56,525 nt of DNA, taken from TMED-70 sp036164085. GTDB taxonomy: Bacteria > Chloroflexota > Dehalococcoidia > Lucifugimonadales > Lucifugimonadaceae. Of this stretch, positions 33,305 to 42,519 are shown one piece after another (positions within the stretch are counted from its first letter, which is position 1; each line of letters begins with the position of its first letter). Position numbers and translations under genes: made by a program. The notes under the pieces were generated by a model. It was not told the DNA's origin. It did no database searches and saw nothing but the letters and a program-made list of their open reading frames with translations. The stretch is from contig JAYZJV010000043.1 of assembly GCA_036164085.1 (NCBI GenBank), positions 1-56,525 on the forward strand, read 5' to 3'.

Positions 33305-33784
33305 CTATTTCTTCAAACTATCTGTTATTTTAGTCACCCTTGACTTATTTAATTTACCGTACATTTTATGATCAATTGCAAAAACAGGGCTTTGTGCACA
33401 AGCTCCGAGGCATGTTGAGTACCTTAGTGTAACTTTATTGTCTTCAGATTCTCCTTCTCCTTTTATATCTAATTCTTCATGAGCTTGATTTATTAGCTTC
33501 TGTGCACCATTTATATGACAACTTGGACCCCAACAAACGTCCAGAGTCTTGTCTCCGGGAGGAGTAAATCTAAAGTTTGTATAAAAAGATGCTACGCTCC
33601 AAACATCGTTGATTGTAACTTTACAATGAATAGATATTTCCTCAATTGCCTCGTCAGGAATGTAATGAAGAGAATCTTGTACTGCTAAAAGTGAAGACAA
33701 TACAGTTACAGTTTTTCTTTTTTGATTAGAAATAAAATTTCTAATATCTTTTCTTAAATTTTCAGAACTTTGCTTTTCTGACAA
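33305..33784 (-). CDS. nuoE: NuoE-like 2Fe-2S thioredoxin-fold subunit
   Basis: The 159-residue protein is the 24-kDa-type subunit. An N-terminal helical part (SLLAVQDSLHYIPDEAIEEI, near 26-45) is followed by the 2Fe-2S thioredoxin-like domain with C-x4-C in DVCWGPSCHINGAQKL near 82 and C-x3-C in RYSTCLGACAQSP near 122. The start is TTG at 33784, supported by AGGAGAG upstream and by a good promoter at 33810-33838. It passes electrons from the FMN of NuoF or maintains a remote cluster. It is the first gene of a nuoE-nuoF-nuoG-trxA transcript. Confidence 0.9.
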   Translation of the reverse strand: MSEKQSSENLRKDIRNFISNQKRKTVTVLSSLLAVQDSLHYIPDEAIEEISIHCKVTINDVWSVASFYTNFRFTPPGDKTLDVCWGPSCHINGAQKLINQAHEELDIKGEGESEDNKVTLRYSTCLGACAQSPVFAIDHKMYGKLNKSRVTKITDSLKK

Positions 33785-33809
33785 ATTCTCTCCTGAGTTT
33801 TACAATTTA

Positions 33810-33838
33810 ATTTTACCAATTGAATTTTTTGCTAACAA
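33810..33838 (-). promoter_or_regulatory. Promoter of the nuoEFG-trxA-selC transcript
   Basis: On the minus strand the -35-like box TTGTTA (33833-33838) and -10-like box TAAAAT (33810-33815) are separated by exactly 17 bases. Initiation near 33803 leaves a leader of about 19 bases containing AGGAGAG before the TTG start of nuoE at 33784. The fit is four of six and five of six matches to the sigma-70 consensus. Confidence 0.55.
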
Positions 33839-33862
33839 GATATTATGGTTACAAATTAACTA

Positions 33863-34639
33863 TTATTTCTTTCCAAGCTCTTTTGCAATTTTCATATCTT
33901 CACTTACATCCCTTTGAATAGTTGGACTTACTATCAAATCTTGAACAATTGTTCTTTGAGGCATTCTCATACATAATAAAATTGTTTCTGCTATATCTTC
34001 TGGCATCATCATAGTGGATCTTGCCTTTTTATCAGGTGGTAAAGGTCTGTTATCCAAAATAGGAGTGTCAACCTCAGCAGGATATATAGTACATGTTCTT
34101 ATATTATGTTCTCTTAATTCTTGCCTCATAGCAGTCATCATTGCTGCTACGGCAGCCTTGGCTGAGGAATAAGGTATACCACCCATCAAACCTGGATTCA
34201 CAGCAGCCATTGAAGAAACAGTTACAATTGTTCCTTCACCATTTTCGATCATGTTTGGAATGATTGCTTGGGAGAGTCGATAAACTCCTTCCACATTTAC
34301 AATGAAAACTGATTGCCAGTCCTCCTTTTCAACATATCTTATTGCTCTGACTTTACTACTATGACCTGCGTTGTTTACTAGATATTGAATTTTCCCAAAT
34401 TCCTTTATAGCTTTATTTGCAACATTTGCAGCAGCGTCTCCATCTTCTAAGTCAGCCGATATATAAGATGCATTCCCTCCTGCTTGTTCTATTTCTTTTA
34501 CAGACTCTTTAAGTAAATTTTCTCTTCTTCCGACAATAAATACATTAGCACCTAGTTCACCTAACATTTTTGCAGTAACTCTACCTATTCCAGAACCTGC
34601 ACCAGTCAATATTACGGACTTACCTTTTAATGATTCCAC
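33863..34639 (-). CDS. Short-chain dehydrogenase/reductase
   Basis: The 258-residue protein is a classical SDR. It has the nucleotide motif LTGAGSGIGRVTAKMLG near 12-28, ADLEDGDAA near 62, LVNNAGHSS near 85, and the active site Ser in VSSMAAVNPG near 137 with Tyr and Lys in YSSAKAAVAAMMTAM near 151. A TIYPAEVDTPIL block lies near 183. The GTG at 34639 is chosen because AAGGAGGAG (34644-34652 on the complement) lies just upstream; the longer frame from 34657 reads through that ribosome-binding site, encoding Leu-Arg-Arg-Arg. The substrate is unknown. It is flanked by gaps of 78 and 89 bases and looks like a single-gene unit upstream of nuoE. Confidence 0.9.
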   Translation of the reverse strand: MESLKGKSVILTGAGSGIGRVTAKMLGELGANVFIVGRRENLLKESVKEIEQAGGNASYISADLEDGDAAANVANKAIKEFGKIQYLVNNAGHSSKVRAIRYVEKEDWQSVFIVNVEGVYRLSQAIIPNMIENGEGTIVTVSSMAAVNPGLMGGIPYSSAKAAVAAMMTAMRQELREHNIRTCTIYPAEVDTPILDNRPLPPDKKARSTMMMPEDIAETILLCMRMPQRTIVQDLIVSPTIQRDVSEDMKIAKELGKK

Positions 34640-34728
34640 TAGTCTCCTCCTTAACAAGTTAGAAAAATATAAATATATTATTCACTAAAATGAAAATATA
34701 TCCAATGCTAAGAGGTATAGATATTTAA

Positions 34729-36039
34729 TTATTTGTTTTCAATTATTAATCTAGTGATTTTTTCTGCTATGTCAACTGAATAATTAGTCCCTCTGTCCTC
34801 GGGGTATATTTGAGCAGTGTTTCCACTATATAAACCTTTAACAGGTAACTCTAAAGGAACTTTAATAGAAGAATAATTAATCGGCAGTATTGGTTGGGCA
34901 TAACCTATCTTATTAAATCTATAATTCTCTATCCATTCTTTAGAAAAATTATTATTAATCTTTTTTAAATATGGATAATAGTGATTAAGCAACTCTTCAT
35001 AATTCATTTGCATCATTTTGTTATCATTCTCTAAATAATTAGTTATATATAAAATATTTTTGTCATTATAATTTTCTTTTGGAATTAGGTTTGTATGTTC
35101 TATCAATCCTAGAAAAGGAAATTCGTTGTCAGCAATGGATAGCCAATAATAATTTGATAATTTTTCTTTGAGTATTAATATCATTACTATTGCAGACATA
35201 TAATCTACTTTTTTCATAGACCTTTTAATTGAATCATTCAAATCTATCAATTTATTCAATACTTCATAAGGAACCGTAGATATAACTATATCGAATTCAA
35301 TATTTTTTTTTGCTGAATTAGCATCAATTAAATCAACAGATTTTACTTGATTGGATTTTGTGAGAATTTTAGAGACTTTATGCTCAAAAAAAATTTCACC
35401 ACCATTACGTTTTATTTCTGATTCTAGTTTTTTTATCAAACCTGAAAAAGAATTTCTTGGATAACATAGTATTTCTTGAAATTTATAATTTCTTGAAGAA
35501 ACTCTAGTTTGAATTTTAGACCAGAACCAAGGCATTGGAATTTTATTATAATACTTTCCAAATTTACCCTTTAATAACGGCTTGAATATAATGTCAAATG
35601 TGTTTTTATTTACCTTCTCTGAGAGCCATGAATAAGCTGTAGCACCTTCGATTTTTTTCCAGTCTTTTAATAACTTCAGTCTAAAAGAAAGAATAAAAAG
35701 CTTGATTCTTTCCCAGAAAGGAATTACTGACAAATTTAAAATATCAAAAGGAGATGTGGTTTTCCAAATTTTACCTTTTGTGTACGTAGCGACTGATGAT
35801 TTATACCAATTTAACTCATTGCTAATACCTAAATCTTTATACAAATTAAGTATTGCTTTATCAGTAACGAATAGATGGTGATATGCTTTTTCTATTTCAA
35901 AGTTTTTAAACTTAATTGTTGAAGCTTGTCCTCCAGCAAATGAACTTGTTTCAAATACTGAAACATGATGCCCCAATTTAGATAAATTGTATGCTGCAGA
36001 CAGACCTGTTATTCCAGCTCCAATAATACATATTTTCAT
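34729..36039 (-). CDS. FAD-dependent amine-oxidase-fold protein (protoporphyrinogen oxidase/desaturase-like)
   Basis: The 436-residue protein opens with IIGAGITGLSAAYNLSKLGH (FAD site, residues 4-23) and VFETSSFAGGQASTI. It ends with the FAD-closing segment GLYSGNTAQIYPEDRGTNYS near 400-419, a layout shared by protoporphyrinogen oxidases, carotenoid desaturases and UDP-galactopyranose-mutase-like enzymes. A KAYHHLFVTDKAILNLYKDL block near 52-71 is seen in homologues beside glycosyltransferases. It has no membrane segment. Its start lies 1 base after the stop of the UPF0104 gene, in the glycan-type operon, so a role in modifying a lipid or sugar carrier is more likely than haem synthesis. The actual substrate cannot be read. 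Confidence 0.78.
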   Translation of the reverse strand: MKICIIGAGITGLSAAYNLSKLGHHVSVFETSSFAGGQASTIKFKNFEIEKAYHHLFVTDKAILNLYKDLGISNELNWYKSSVATYTKGKIWKTTSPFDILNLSVIPFWERIKLFILSFRLKLLKDWKKIEGATAYSWLSEKVNKNTFDIIFKPLLKGKFGKYYNKIPMPWFWSKIQTRVSSRNYKFQEILCYPRNSFSGLIKKLESEIKRNGGEIFFEHKVSKILTKSNQVKSVDLIDANSAKKNIEFDIVISTVPYEVLNKLIDLNDSIKRSMKKVDYMSAIVMILILKEKLSNYYWLSIADNEFPFLGLIEHTNLIPKENYNDKNILYITNYLENDNKMMQMNYEELLNHYYPYLKKINNNFSKEWIENYRFNKIGYAQPILPINYSSIKVPLELPVKGLYSGNTAQIYPEDRGTNYSVDIAEKITRLIIENK

Positions 36040-36040
36040 G

Positions 36041-37003
36041 TTATTTCTTAAACGGTATTTTTTCTAATGATAATATTATAAATCCAAGAATTGAAATTGG
36101 AACGAATAATATCAAATGAACAATAATTATTATAGTAGCTCCAGTAGAAGAACTAATATTCATAGCTATAAAAGCTAAAGTACCAAAAAACTCAAAATTT
36201 CCTATATTGCCAGGAAGTGATGGAATTACTCCTGATAAATTAGTTATCGAACAAACTATTAGAATGATTGAAAAAAGATACGTTTTTGAAATGTCACTAA
36301 TAAAAAAATCAGCAACAATAAAATAGACTATGCTTTCAACAATCCATATCAATAATGAAATAGATATTATGTAAAAATATTTTTTATATGACTTGCATTC
36401 TAAGAAGAAAGATAATAAGTCACGAAATAAATTCAGAAACTTGATTATTATATTTTCAAAAATACTTATTTTTTTTAGTAAAAAAATAGAAAAAAATAAT
36501 AAAAACACAATTAGTAAAAAGAATAAAAATGTATTTTGTACTTGAAAAACTTTTAAGTCAAACTTGTCAATAAAAGGGAATGCTAAGATCAAAATTATTA
36601 ACAAAACAATAACATCAAAAAACCGTTCAGTAAAAATAGTTGAAAGAACTCTAATGAAGCTGTTTTGTTCAGATTTGACTATTCTATTGACTCTATATAT
36701 TTCCCCTAACCTAAATGGCAACAGGTTATTAGCCATGTAACCTATAATTGTTTCATTCAACATATTAAATTTTTGAGAATTGAATTGGTGACTATATATG
36801 ATTTTCCATCTCATATATCTTAAAAATACTGATGAGAAATAAACTAATGTTGATAAAATTAATATAGAAGAACTGATTTTAGAAATATTTTCAGCAATCA
36901 AACTGAAATCGTTTACTATTTTATATATTCCAAAAAGAAATAGTATTGAAAAAATAATTGATAGCAAATTATTTGTTTTATTTAGCTTATTCAATGGATT
37001 CAA
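36041..37003 (-). CDS. UPF0104 / lysylphosphatidylglycerol synthase transmembrane domain protein
   Basis: The 320-residue protein is hydrophobic, with about eight membrane segments. It has the family block FFSVFLRYMRWKIIYSHQ-like start (YFSSVFLRYMRWKII, near 56-70), MANNLLPFRLGEIYRVNRI near 90-108, and a later GVIPSLPGNIGNFEFFGTLA segment near 255-274. These features define the UPF0104/LPG_synthase_TM family, which also includes archaeal AglD-like proteins that act in glycolipid or flippase-related steps. It overlaps the Agl23-like gene by 17 bases and is followed after 1 base by the FAD enzyme. A role in handling lipid-linked sugars is inferred from this neighbourhood; lysyl transfer is unlikely because the soluble catalytic domain is missing. 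Confidence 0.8.
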   Translation of the reverse strand: MNPLNKLNKTNNLLSIIFSILFLFGIYKIVNDFSLIAENISKISSSILILSTLVYFSSVFLRYMRWKIIYSHQFNSQKFNMLNETIIGYMANNLLPFRLGEIYRVNRIVKSEQNSFIRVLSTIFTERFFDVIVLLIILILAFPFIDKFDLKVFQVQNTFLFFLLIVFLLFFSIFLLKKISIFENIIIKFLNLFRDLLSFFLECKSYKKYFYIISISLLIWIVESIVYFIVADFFISDISKTYLFSIILIVCSITNLSGVIPSLPGNIGNFEFFGTLAFIAMNISSSTGATIIIIVHLILFVPISILGFIILSLEKIPFKK

Positions 37004-38990
37004 ACTTTTTAGATTTTAACAAAACAAAATTTGAAGCCCCAACTTCAGAGGAAAATTTCCTATTCATGTAAAAATCATATATTGATGTTCTGTTTTCATT
37101 TTTTATAAGAATATCAGTAAGATCGTTTAAACCTTTGTTTCTATATATCGTCTCAGGGAACCATTTTCTGTGAGCAATAGTTCGTTTAACATTGTAATTG
37201 TTTATAATTTCAGGAGATAAATCATCAAAATTCTTATCATTGATTAGCAAATAATCATATTCGTAGTCTGAAATATTCATATTGTCTATCCATAGAACAT
37301 TATCTTCTTCCCTCAGATACCACATCCATGGCCATGCAAATCCATCAAGTGTATCAATTCCAACAATCAAATTGTCTTTCTTAAGGTATGACTCTTTTAT
37401 TTCTTTATTCAAGCTATGTAATGAATTTGAAGTCTGTGTATAAATAAGCATATCTAATGGTTCATCAGAAAGTTCAAAAATAACTTTATTGGTAGTTTTT
37501 ATAGTTAATAGACTAAGAAATATAAAGAAAACTAATAATAATGAAATGAAGAATTCTTTAGGAAAAAAAATTTTTTTTGAAGTGAAAGATATTGCAATTA
37601 TTAAAATCGATATAATTAAAAAAAGTGCATCGTAATATATGTTGTTGTTCTGAATTGAATAATTTGTAAATATTATTTTCATAATAAAAAAAATGATTAC
37701 AGAGGAAGCAACAAAAAATAAAAATAAAATTTCTTTTGGTTTGTTCAAATCATTGATTATTTTTACAATAAATAACGGAACTAAAAATATATAAGGAATT
37801 ACCAAATTGACAATCAACCAAGGCATTTTTTCTCCAGCAATCGAAAAAGCGATTAATGAATAAAAAGCAGTAAATGACAAAAGTTTCTCAAAAAAATTAC
37901 CTTTTAACAAATAATAAATTGATAATGGTAAACCTAATAAAAAAACCAAAAATTCATTAGTAAGTAGAATTATAAAATAATAGTAATATGGTTGCCCACC
38001 TCTTGCCACATCATGTTGTGATAACCAGTATCCTAAAGACTGCCATATACCAGTGATAACTCCTGATGGGTTTATAAAAAAAGAAGTAAAGACTAGACAG
38101 AAAATAAGATAGAAAATTACAAAAGAATAAATCCATAATTTTTTATCTATCATCAATCCAAACAAATTAGAAATAATTAGTAACAATAAAGAAATAAAAA
38201 TTGAGACAATAACCCCATTACCCACAGGTAATCCTGCAGGAATTCCTGGATAACTATCAGGAGTCGCAAGTATGAACCCTAATGATGATTGAAAAATAGA
38301 TAATAACGGTGCTGCTAATGGAAGGGATAAGAAAAATAATATTAGAAATAACTTTGTTAGATGATTTACTTCTTGAATATTTTTTTTAGCTAAGGTAACA
38401 CTCAACAAATCTTTAAAGGAATATATAAATAAAAAAATCAGCATGCCAAATAAATTAAGGTACATGCTTTCTTTTACAGTAAAACCTAAAGCAGTTATAG
38501 CAACGGTTAATAATAACCAAGTATTTTGTTTTGTAATGAAGTATTTATAAATTGCAATAATTAGAATAATTAATACAGCAGACATAAAAATGTCATTTCT
38601 TGCAAATCTACTGAAATATGCCAAGCTAGGGGAAATGGCTATAAGTAAAGAAATCAACAATGCAGCTTTGTTTCCTATTTCTTTTTTAATAAGAAGGGGT
38701 GCAAATACTATACACAAACCTATAAATGCAAATGGAAGCCTTAGCAGGAACTCGCTACTGCCTAACAGCCAAAATAAACCTGAAAGGATGTTAAATAGAA
38801 ACATACCATGAGTTAGAGGATTGTGAGAGTAATATTCTCCATTTGCTGTCATATAAGAAAAGAATCCATGCAAGCTTTCATCATGATGAACAGCTCTACT
38901 GCCAAGATCTATAAATCTAAATAAAAATGAAACAATAAATATGTTTACGTAAGCTATAAGATAAAAATTATTTTTTATTATATTAATCAT
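36987..38990 (-). CDS. Agl23-like membrane glycosyltransferase-fold protein (TIGR03663 type)
   Basis: The 667-residue protein has about twelve membrane segments and a C-terminal soluble part. The first loop has FLFRFIDLGSRAVHHDESLH near 23-42 and HNPLTHGMFLFN near 56, the acidic His-Asp-Glu loop typical of GT-C/PMT-like enzymes and of the TIGR03663 family; SPSLAYFSRFARNDIFM near 118 agrees. The soluble tail includes GFAWPWMWYLREED near 545. TIGR03663 proteins are known from Chloroflexota and some archaea and are linked by name to flippase activity. It overlaps the DUF2298 gene by 8 bases and the UPF0104 gene by 17, so all are translated together. Enzymatic sugar transfer is likely but unproven. 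Confidence 0.82.
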   Translation of the reverse strand: MINIIKNNFYLIAYVNIFIVSFLFRFIDLGSRAVHHDESLHGFFSYMTANGEYYSHNPLTHGMFLFNILSGLFWLLGSSEFLLRLPFAFIGLCIVFAPLLIKKEIGNKAALLISLLIAISPSLAYFSRFARNDIFMSAVLIILIIAIYKYFITKQNTWLLLTVAITALGFTVKESMYLNLFGMLIFLFIYSFKDLLSVTLAKKNIQEVNHLTKLFLILFFLSLPLAAPLLSIFQSSLGFILATPDSYPGIPAGLPVGNGVIVSIFISLLLLIISNLFGLMIDKKLWIYSFVIFYLIFCLVFTSFFINPSGVITGIWQSLGYWLSQHDVARGGQPYYYYFIILLTNEFLVFLLGLPLSIYYLLKGNFFEKLLSFTAFYSLIAFSIAGEKMPWLIVNLVIPYIFLVPLFIVKIINDLNKPKEILFLFFVASSVIIFFIMKIIFTNYSIQNNNIYYDALFLIISILIIAISFTSKKIFFPKEFFISLLLVFFIFLSLLTIKTTNKVIFELSDEPLDMLIYTQTSNSLHSLNKEIKESYLKKDNLIVGIDTLDGFAWPWMWYLREEDNVLWIDNMNISDYEYDYLLINDKNFDDLSPEIINNYNVKRTIAHRKWFPETIYRNKGLNDLTDILIKNENRTSIYDFYMNRKFSSEVGASNFVLLKSKKFESIE

Positions 38991-41181
38991 TTACTTTGAA
39001 AATTTTAAAGTCTTTGTTTTCAAATATTAATTTAAATTCATTGAAATTAGATTCACTATTAAGATCATATCTCTTTTTTTCAAAATTTGATAACAAGACA
39101 TATTCGACATTATATATATTCAGTATTTCGTGATCTTTTGATGGATTCAAATAAAATTCTTCAATTTTCTTATCTAAAGATAAAATCAATTCTTGATTTG
39201 ATCTCCACTGTAGTTGATGGTTTACCCAGCCTAATAAAGTTGCTCTATTAGATGCAGCAGATATCAAATTTGATCTAGTGTATGACTTTCCAACACCTTC
39301 TAAAATAATTTGATTTTTTGGAATACTAGAATTAATAAAACTAATAGCTTCTACTTCAAATTTAGTAAGATAGCTTAGACCATTTAAATTAAATGAACCT
39401 ATGTTTTCATTATTTCTAGTTTTAATTGCAGAAGCATTCCACCATATAGAAGGAACAATAAATATCCCCAGAATAATAACTATAAGATATTTTTTCATTC
39501 CACGTAAAGATTTAACAAAATTTAATATTATAAAAAGTGATATCAAGTTAAGAATGATGTAATTAATAAAATAGAATTTAAAAACCGTATTCATTCTGTT
39601 ATTAAACTGGTCAACTACGTAAATAAATTCTGAACCATAAATTATCACTACTGATGTAAAAAGTAAGATCAAAATATTTCTTCTTAGTTCACTTTCCTTT
39701 CTGATAAGTAGAAATGTTGCTGACAATATAAATGAAAAAAAGAAACTGTTTATTAACAGATTTATAAATAGTTCAAAGTTTAAATAGAAGCTCGAAAACA
39801 TAAGTGGTATCAATAAAGAACACATCAATATAATTAGAAATGTTCTTAATAATTCCTTATAAACTCTTATTTTAAACATTTCATATATAAGAAAAAGAAA
39901 AATAGGGATAATGCTAAATCCCCAATAAATAAGCAGGTGATGAAATCTTGAGATAATTTTAACATTTGAAATGTAAGGAAAGACTAATAAATTATTTGGG
40001 TTTATCAATAATATAAAAATTAAAACTTGAACAAATAATGAAACTAATAAAATTTTCATTGACTTAATGGCATTTTTATCAAATTTTGCTTTGTTGAATA
40101 AAATGTTTGCAAGTACATACCAAATAAGTACAACTAGATACCAAGGATTTATCAATATTGTAAATAAAAAAACCAAATTTATCCAAAAGACCTGAATTAA
40201 AGAATAATCTTTTTTATAAAACATATTAAAGATTAGAGAAAAGCATAAAACAATAAATGGAAGAACTAGTACATGTGGATGAATATCTCCTAAGATAATA
40301 GAAAATGCAGGGAATTCATTTATTGTATAATCCGAATAAAATACATCTGGTCTACTGTAGCTTATTAATCTTGAAATTGAAAACCACCACCAATTATCGT
40401 TAGGCCAAAATAATTCGATGTTGTCTTTTTTATTTATCCCATCTATGTCCATAAACTTAAAAAATGAATCTGAACCTAAAGAACTGTGGCTTATGAATTC
40501 AACAATTGTAGCTAATGGACCCAAGAAATATATATAAATGAAAACAATAGGGATAATCAGACTAAGAAAAATATTTTTGTATGAATCAAAAAAAATATAA
40601 ATCAGCCTGTAAGATGAAAGAAAAGTTAGTGAAATCACTGTAGGAAGAATAAAATTATAGGCAACAGATGCATTCAAATTCAATATTGATGGGATTGATG
40701 AAAATACAAAATACCCATAAGAATAGTAAGAAATCGAATCATTATGGAACCATAAATCTTCAGATATAATCGAAGATGATGACATTGTTGATGATAAAAT
40801 CATAAATTCCATAATTTTCTCAGTGTTTAAAATGTCTGAATTACTCATTCTTAAAACAGAAACTAAAATAAAAATTATTGCAAAGAATAAATTTTTTAAA
40901 TCAAATAAAGAAAAAAGAAAGTCTTTGTATGTTTTTTTAAATAAAATAAATAAAATCGAAAAAAACATAATTGAAAAATAAGATATTTTCCATATTGTTG
41001 AATTGGATATCTGTTGAAAAGTAAATATAGAAAGAAGAGATCCTAAAGAAATAAATAATACGAATCCTATTATTATGTCTGGTATATTTATCAGGAGTTT
41101 TTGATTGAATATATTTTTGTATGCAAATCCAACCAAGCTCAATAAAATCAACAGGCAAAGATATATTAAAATTTCAATCAT
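38983..41181 (-). CDS. DUF2298 (chlor_Arch_YYY, TIGR03662-like) membrane protein
   Basis: The 732-residue protein has about fourteen membrane segments. The segment EKIMEFMILSSTMSS near 121 followed by DLWFHNDSISYYSYGYFVFS near 143-162 matches the YYY signature of the DUF2298 family, described from Chloroflexota and archaea. FPAFSIILGDIHPHVLVLPF near 288 is the second conserved block (GDxHPH). A soluble C-terminal portion (about 620-732) includes ILEGVGKSYTRSNLISAASN. The fold resembles GT-C glycosyltransferases. It lies downstream of rnc (8-base overlap) and upstream of the Agl23-like gene (8-base overlap). The activity is not established. Confidence 0.82.
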   Translation of the reverse strand: MIEILIYLCLLILLSLVGFAYKNIFNQKLLINIPDIIIGFVLFISLGSLLSIFTFQQISNSTIWKISYFSIMFFSILFILFKKTYKDFLFSLFDLKNLFFAIIFILVSVLRMSNSDILNTEKIMEFMILSSTMSSSSIISEDLWFHNDSISYYSYGYFVFSSIPSILNLNASVAYNFILPTVISLTFLSSYRLIYIFFDSYKNIFLSLIIPIVFIYIYFLGPLATIVEFISHSSLGSDSFFKFMDIDGINKKDNIELFWPNDNWWWFSISRLISYSRPDVFYSDYTINEFPAFSIILGDIHPHVLVLPFIVLCFSLIFNMFYKKDYSLIQVFWINLVFLFTILINPWYLVVLIWYVLANILFNKAKFDKNAIKSMKILLVSLFVQVLIFILLINPNNLLVFPYISNVKIISRFHHLLIYWGFSIIPIFLFLIYEMFKIRVYKELLRTFLIILMCSLLIPLMFSSFYLNFELFINLLINSFFFSFILSATFLLIRKESELRRNILILLFTSVVIIYGSEFIYVVDQFNNRMNTVFKFYFINYIILNLISLFIILNFVKSLRGMKKYLIVIILGIFIVPSIWWNASAIKTRNNENIGSFNLNGLSYLTKFEVEAISFINSSIPKNQIILEGVGKSYTRSNLISAASNRATLLGWVNHQLQWRSNQELILSLDKKIEEFYLNPSKDHEILNIYNVEYVLLSNFEKKRYDLNSESNFNEFKLIFENKDFKIFKVND

Positions 41182-41857
41182 TTTTTAACTTTTCAGAATA
41201 ATTATCTAAAGCTTTTTGTGCAGCAGATTTTTCCGCTTCTATTTTTCTTTTGGCATAACCTGTAGATATAAGAATGTTATTTACATATAAATCAACTTTA
41301 AATTGTCCGTCAGGTAAATTAATTGAATCATATTTTGGTAAATCCTTGCCATCTTCCTGTAATTTTTCTTGTAATAATGATTTAGAATCGAAGTAAGATT
41401 TTGAAATGTATATTTGTTCTATTTTATTTTTGAACAAATCGATCAAATTGGCTTCAGTTTTTTCTAATCCTATATTTATAGCCATATACCCTATAATTGC
41501 CTCAAATAAATTACATAAATTAGAAATTTTGTTTCTTCCATTATTTAGTTCCTCTCCTTTTCCTAGAATTAAATGTTCTCCTAGATTAAGTTTTAATGAA
41601 AAGTTTGACAATGATTTTTGATTAACAATTTCTGATCTTATTTTTGATAATTCTCCCTCAAGCAAGTTTGGGTATTGATTATACAAATATTTGCTTACTA
41701 TAAAGCTAATAACGGAGTCACCAAGATATTCTAATCGTTCATTTGATTGTGTTTTAATATTCTCTGTATTTTCGTTTAAATAAGAACTATGAGTAAGGGC
41801 AACTTTAAAATTATTGTAATCTTCTCTAATAAATTTATTTATTTGTTCATCAATCAT
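41174..41857 (-). CDS. rnc: Ribonuclease III
   Basis: The 227-residue protein has the RNase III signature NERLEYLGDSVISFIVSKYL near 39-58 with catalytic Glu and Asp. The second acidic site is in NLFEAIIGYMAIN near 112, and a C-terminal double-stranded-RNA-binding domain is present (KSLLQEKLQEDGKDLPKYDS near 155, AEKSAAQKALDNY at the end). It cleaves double-stranded RNA in rRNA maturation. It overlaps the DsbA-family gene by 4 bases (ATGA) and the DUF2298 gene by 8 bases, so a housekeeping nuclease sits inside an operon with membrane glycan genes. No unusual feature is seen in the enzyme itself. Confidence 0.95.
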   Translation of the reverse strand: MIDEQINKFIREDYNNFKVALTHSSYLNENTENIKTQSNERLEYLGDSVISFIVSKYLYNQYPNLLEGELSKIRSEIVNQKSLSNFSLKLNLGEHLILGKGEELNNGRNKISNLCNLFEAIIGYMAINIGLEKTEANLIDLFKNKIEQIYISKSYFDSKSLLQEKLQEDGKDLPKYDSINLPDGQFKVDLYVNNILISTGYAKRKIEAEKSAAQKALDNYSEKLKND

Positions 41858-42477
41858 ACTTGATGTTGTTTAGGCCAAGGAGGTTGAGGTTTTTTGAGTT
41901 CACCGAAATAGGTATTATTTGTAGATAATGTTTTCAAAGCCTCAAAAAAACTGATTGAATCATCATTTGGCGGAGTAAAAGTTTTAAGAAATACAGTGTT
42001 TCCATCTGAAAATTCTATTGTGGGGGTCCCAAATATCCCTTTCTCTTCAGCTTCTATATGAGATGAAGAAATAATATTTAAAGACTCTTTTGAGTCCATT
42101 GTATTTATAAATACTTCCGAGGAAATATCAATTTTTTGAGAAAGATCAATTATGTATTCTCTACTTCTTACATCTACTCTATTTACATGTTTATCTTCAA
42201 AAATAGCTTTCATATACTTATATCCTGCATCTTTAGATATTTTTCTAGCTGCAATTCCACCAAGATGCGGCCAAATACCTCTGCTTAGATAATCTTTCAA
42301 ATCTTGATCCCATGATTTCCAGTTCTCATCATTTTCGGAATTTATTTGTTCTAATAAAAATGGTTTCCAAGATATATCAATTTGACCTTTCTCCTCTAAG
42401 TCAATGAGCCATAAACCAGCTTGTCTTACCCAAGGGCAAGTATAATCAAAAAATACATTAACTTTCTCTCCACCCAT
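41854..42477 (-). CDS. DsbA-family thioredoxin-fold protein (FrnE / chromene-carboxylate isomerase-like)
   Basis: The 207-residue protein belongs to the DSBA-like family (PF01323). It starts KVNVFFDYTCPWVRQAGLWL, has a helical insertion through the middle, a GIFGTPTIEFSDGNTVFL segment near 158-175 with the cis-proline, and a tail rich in Pro. The active site reads CPWV with only one cysteine, so ordinary disulfide exchange is unlikely; glutathione-like or isomerase chemistry as in the 2-hydroxychromene-2-carboxylate isomerase branch is possible. The ATG at 42477 is chosen because AAGGAG lies 6 bases upstream; the frame from 42531 would run into the divergent gene. Its stop overlaps the rnc start by 4 bases. 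Confidence 0.8.
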   Translation of the reverse strand: MGGEKVNVFFDYTCPWVRQAGLWLIDLEEKGQIDISWKPFLLEQINSENDENWKSWDQDLKDYLSRGIWPHLGGIAARKISKDAGYKYMKAIFEDKHVNRVDVRSREYIIDLSQKIDISSEVFINTMDSKESLNIISSSHIEAEEKGIFGTPTIEFSDGNTVFLKTFTPPNDDSISFFEALKTLSTNNTYFGELKKPQPPWPKQHQV

Positions 42478-42519
42478 AATTTTCTCCTTTGGCATAAAAT
42501 AAAAATAAAAATATTTAAA

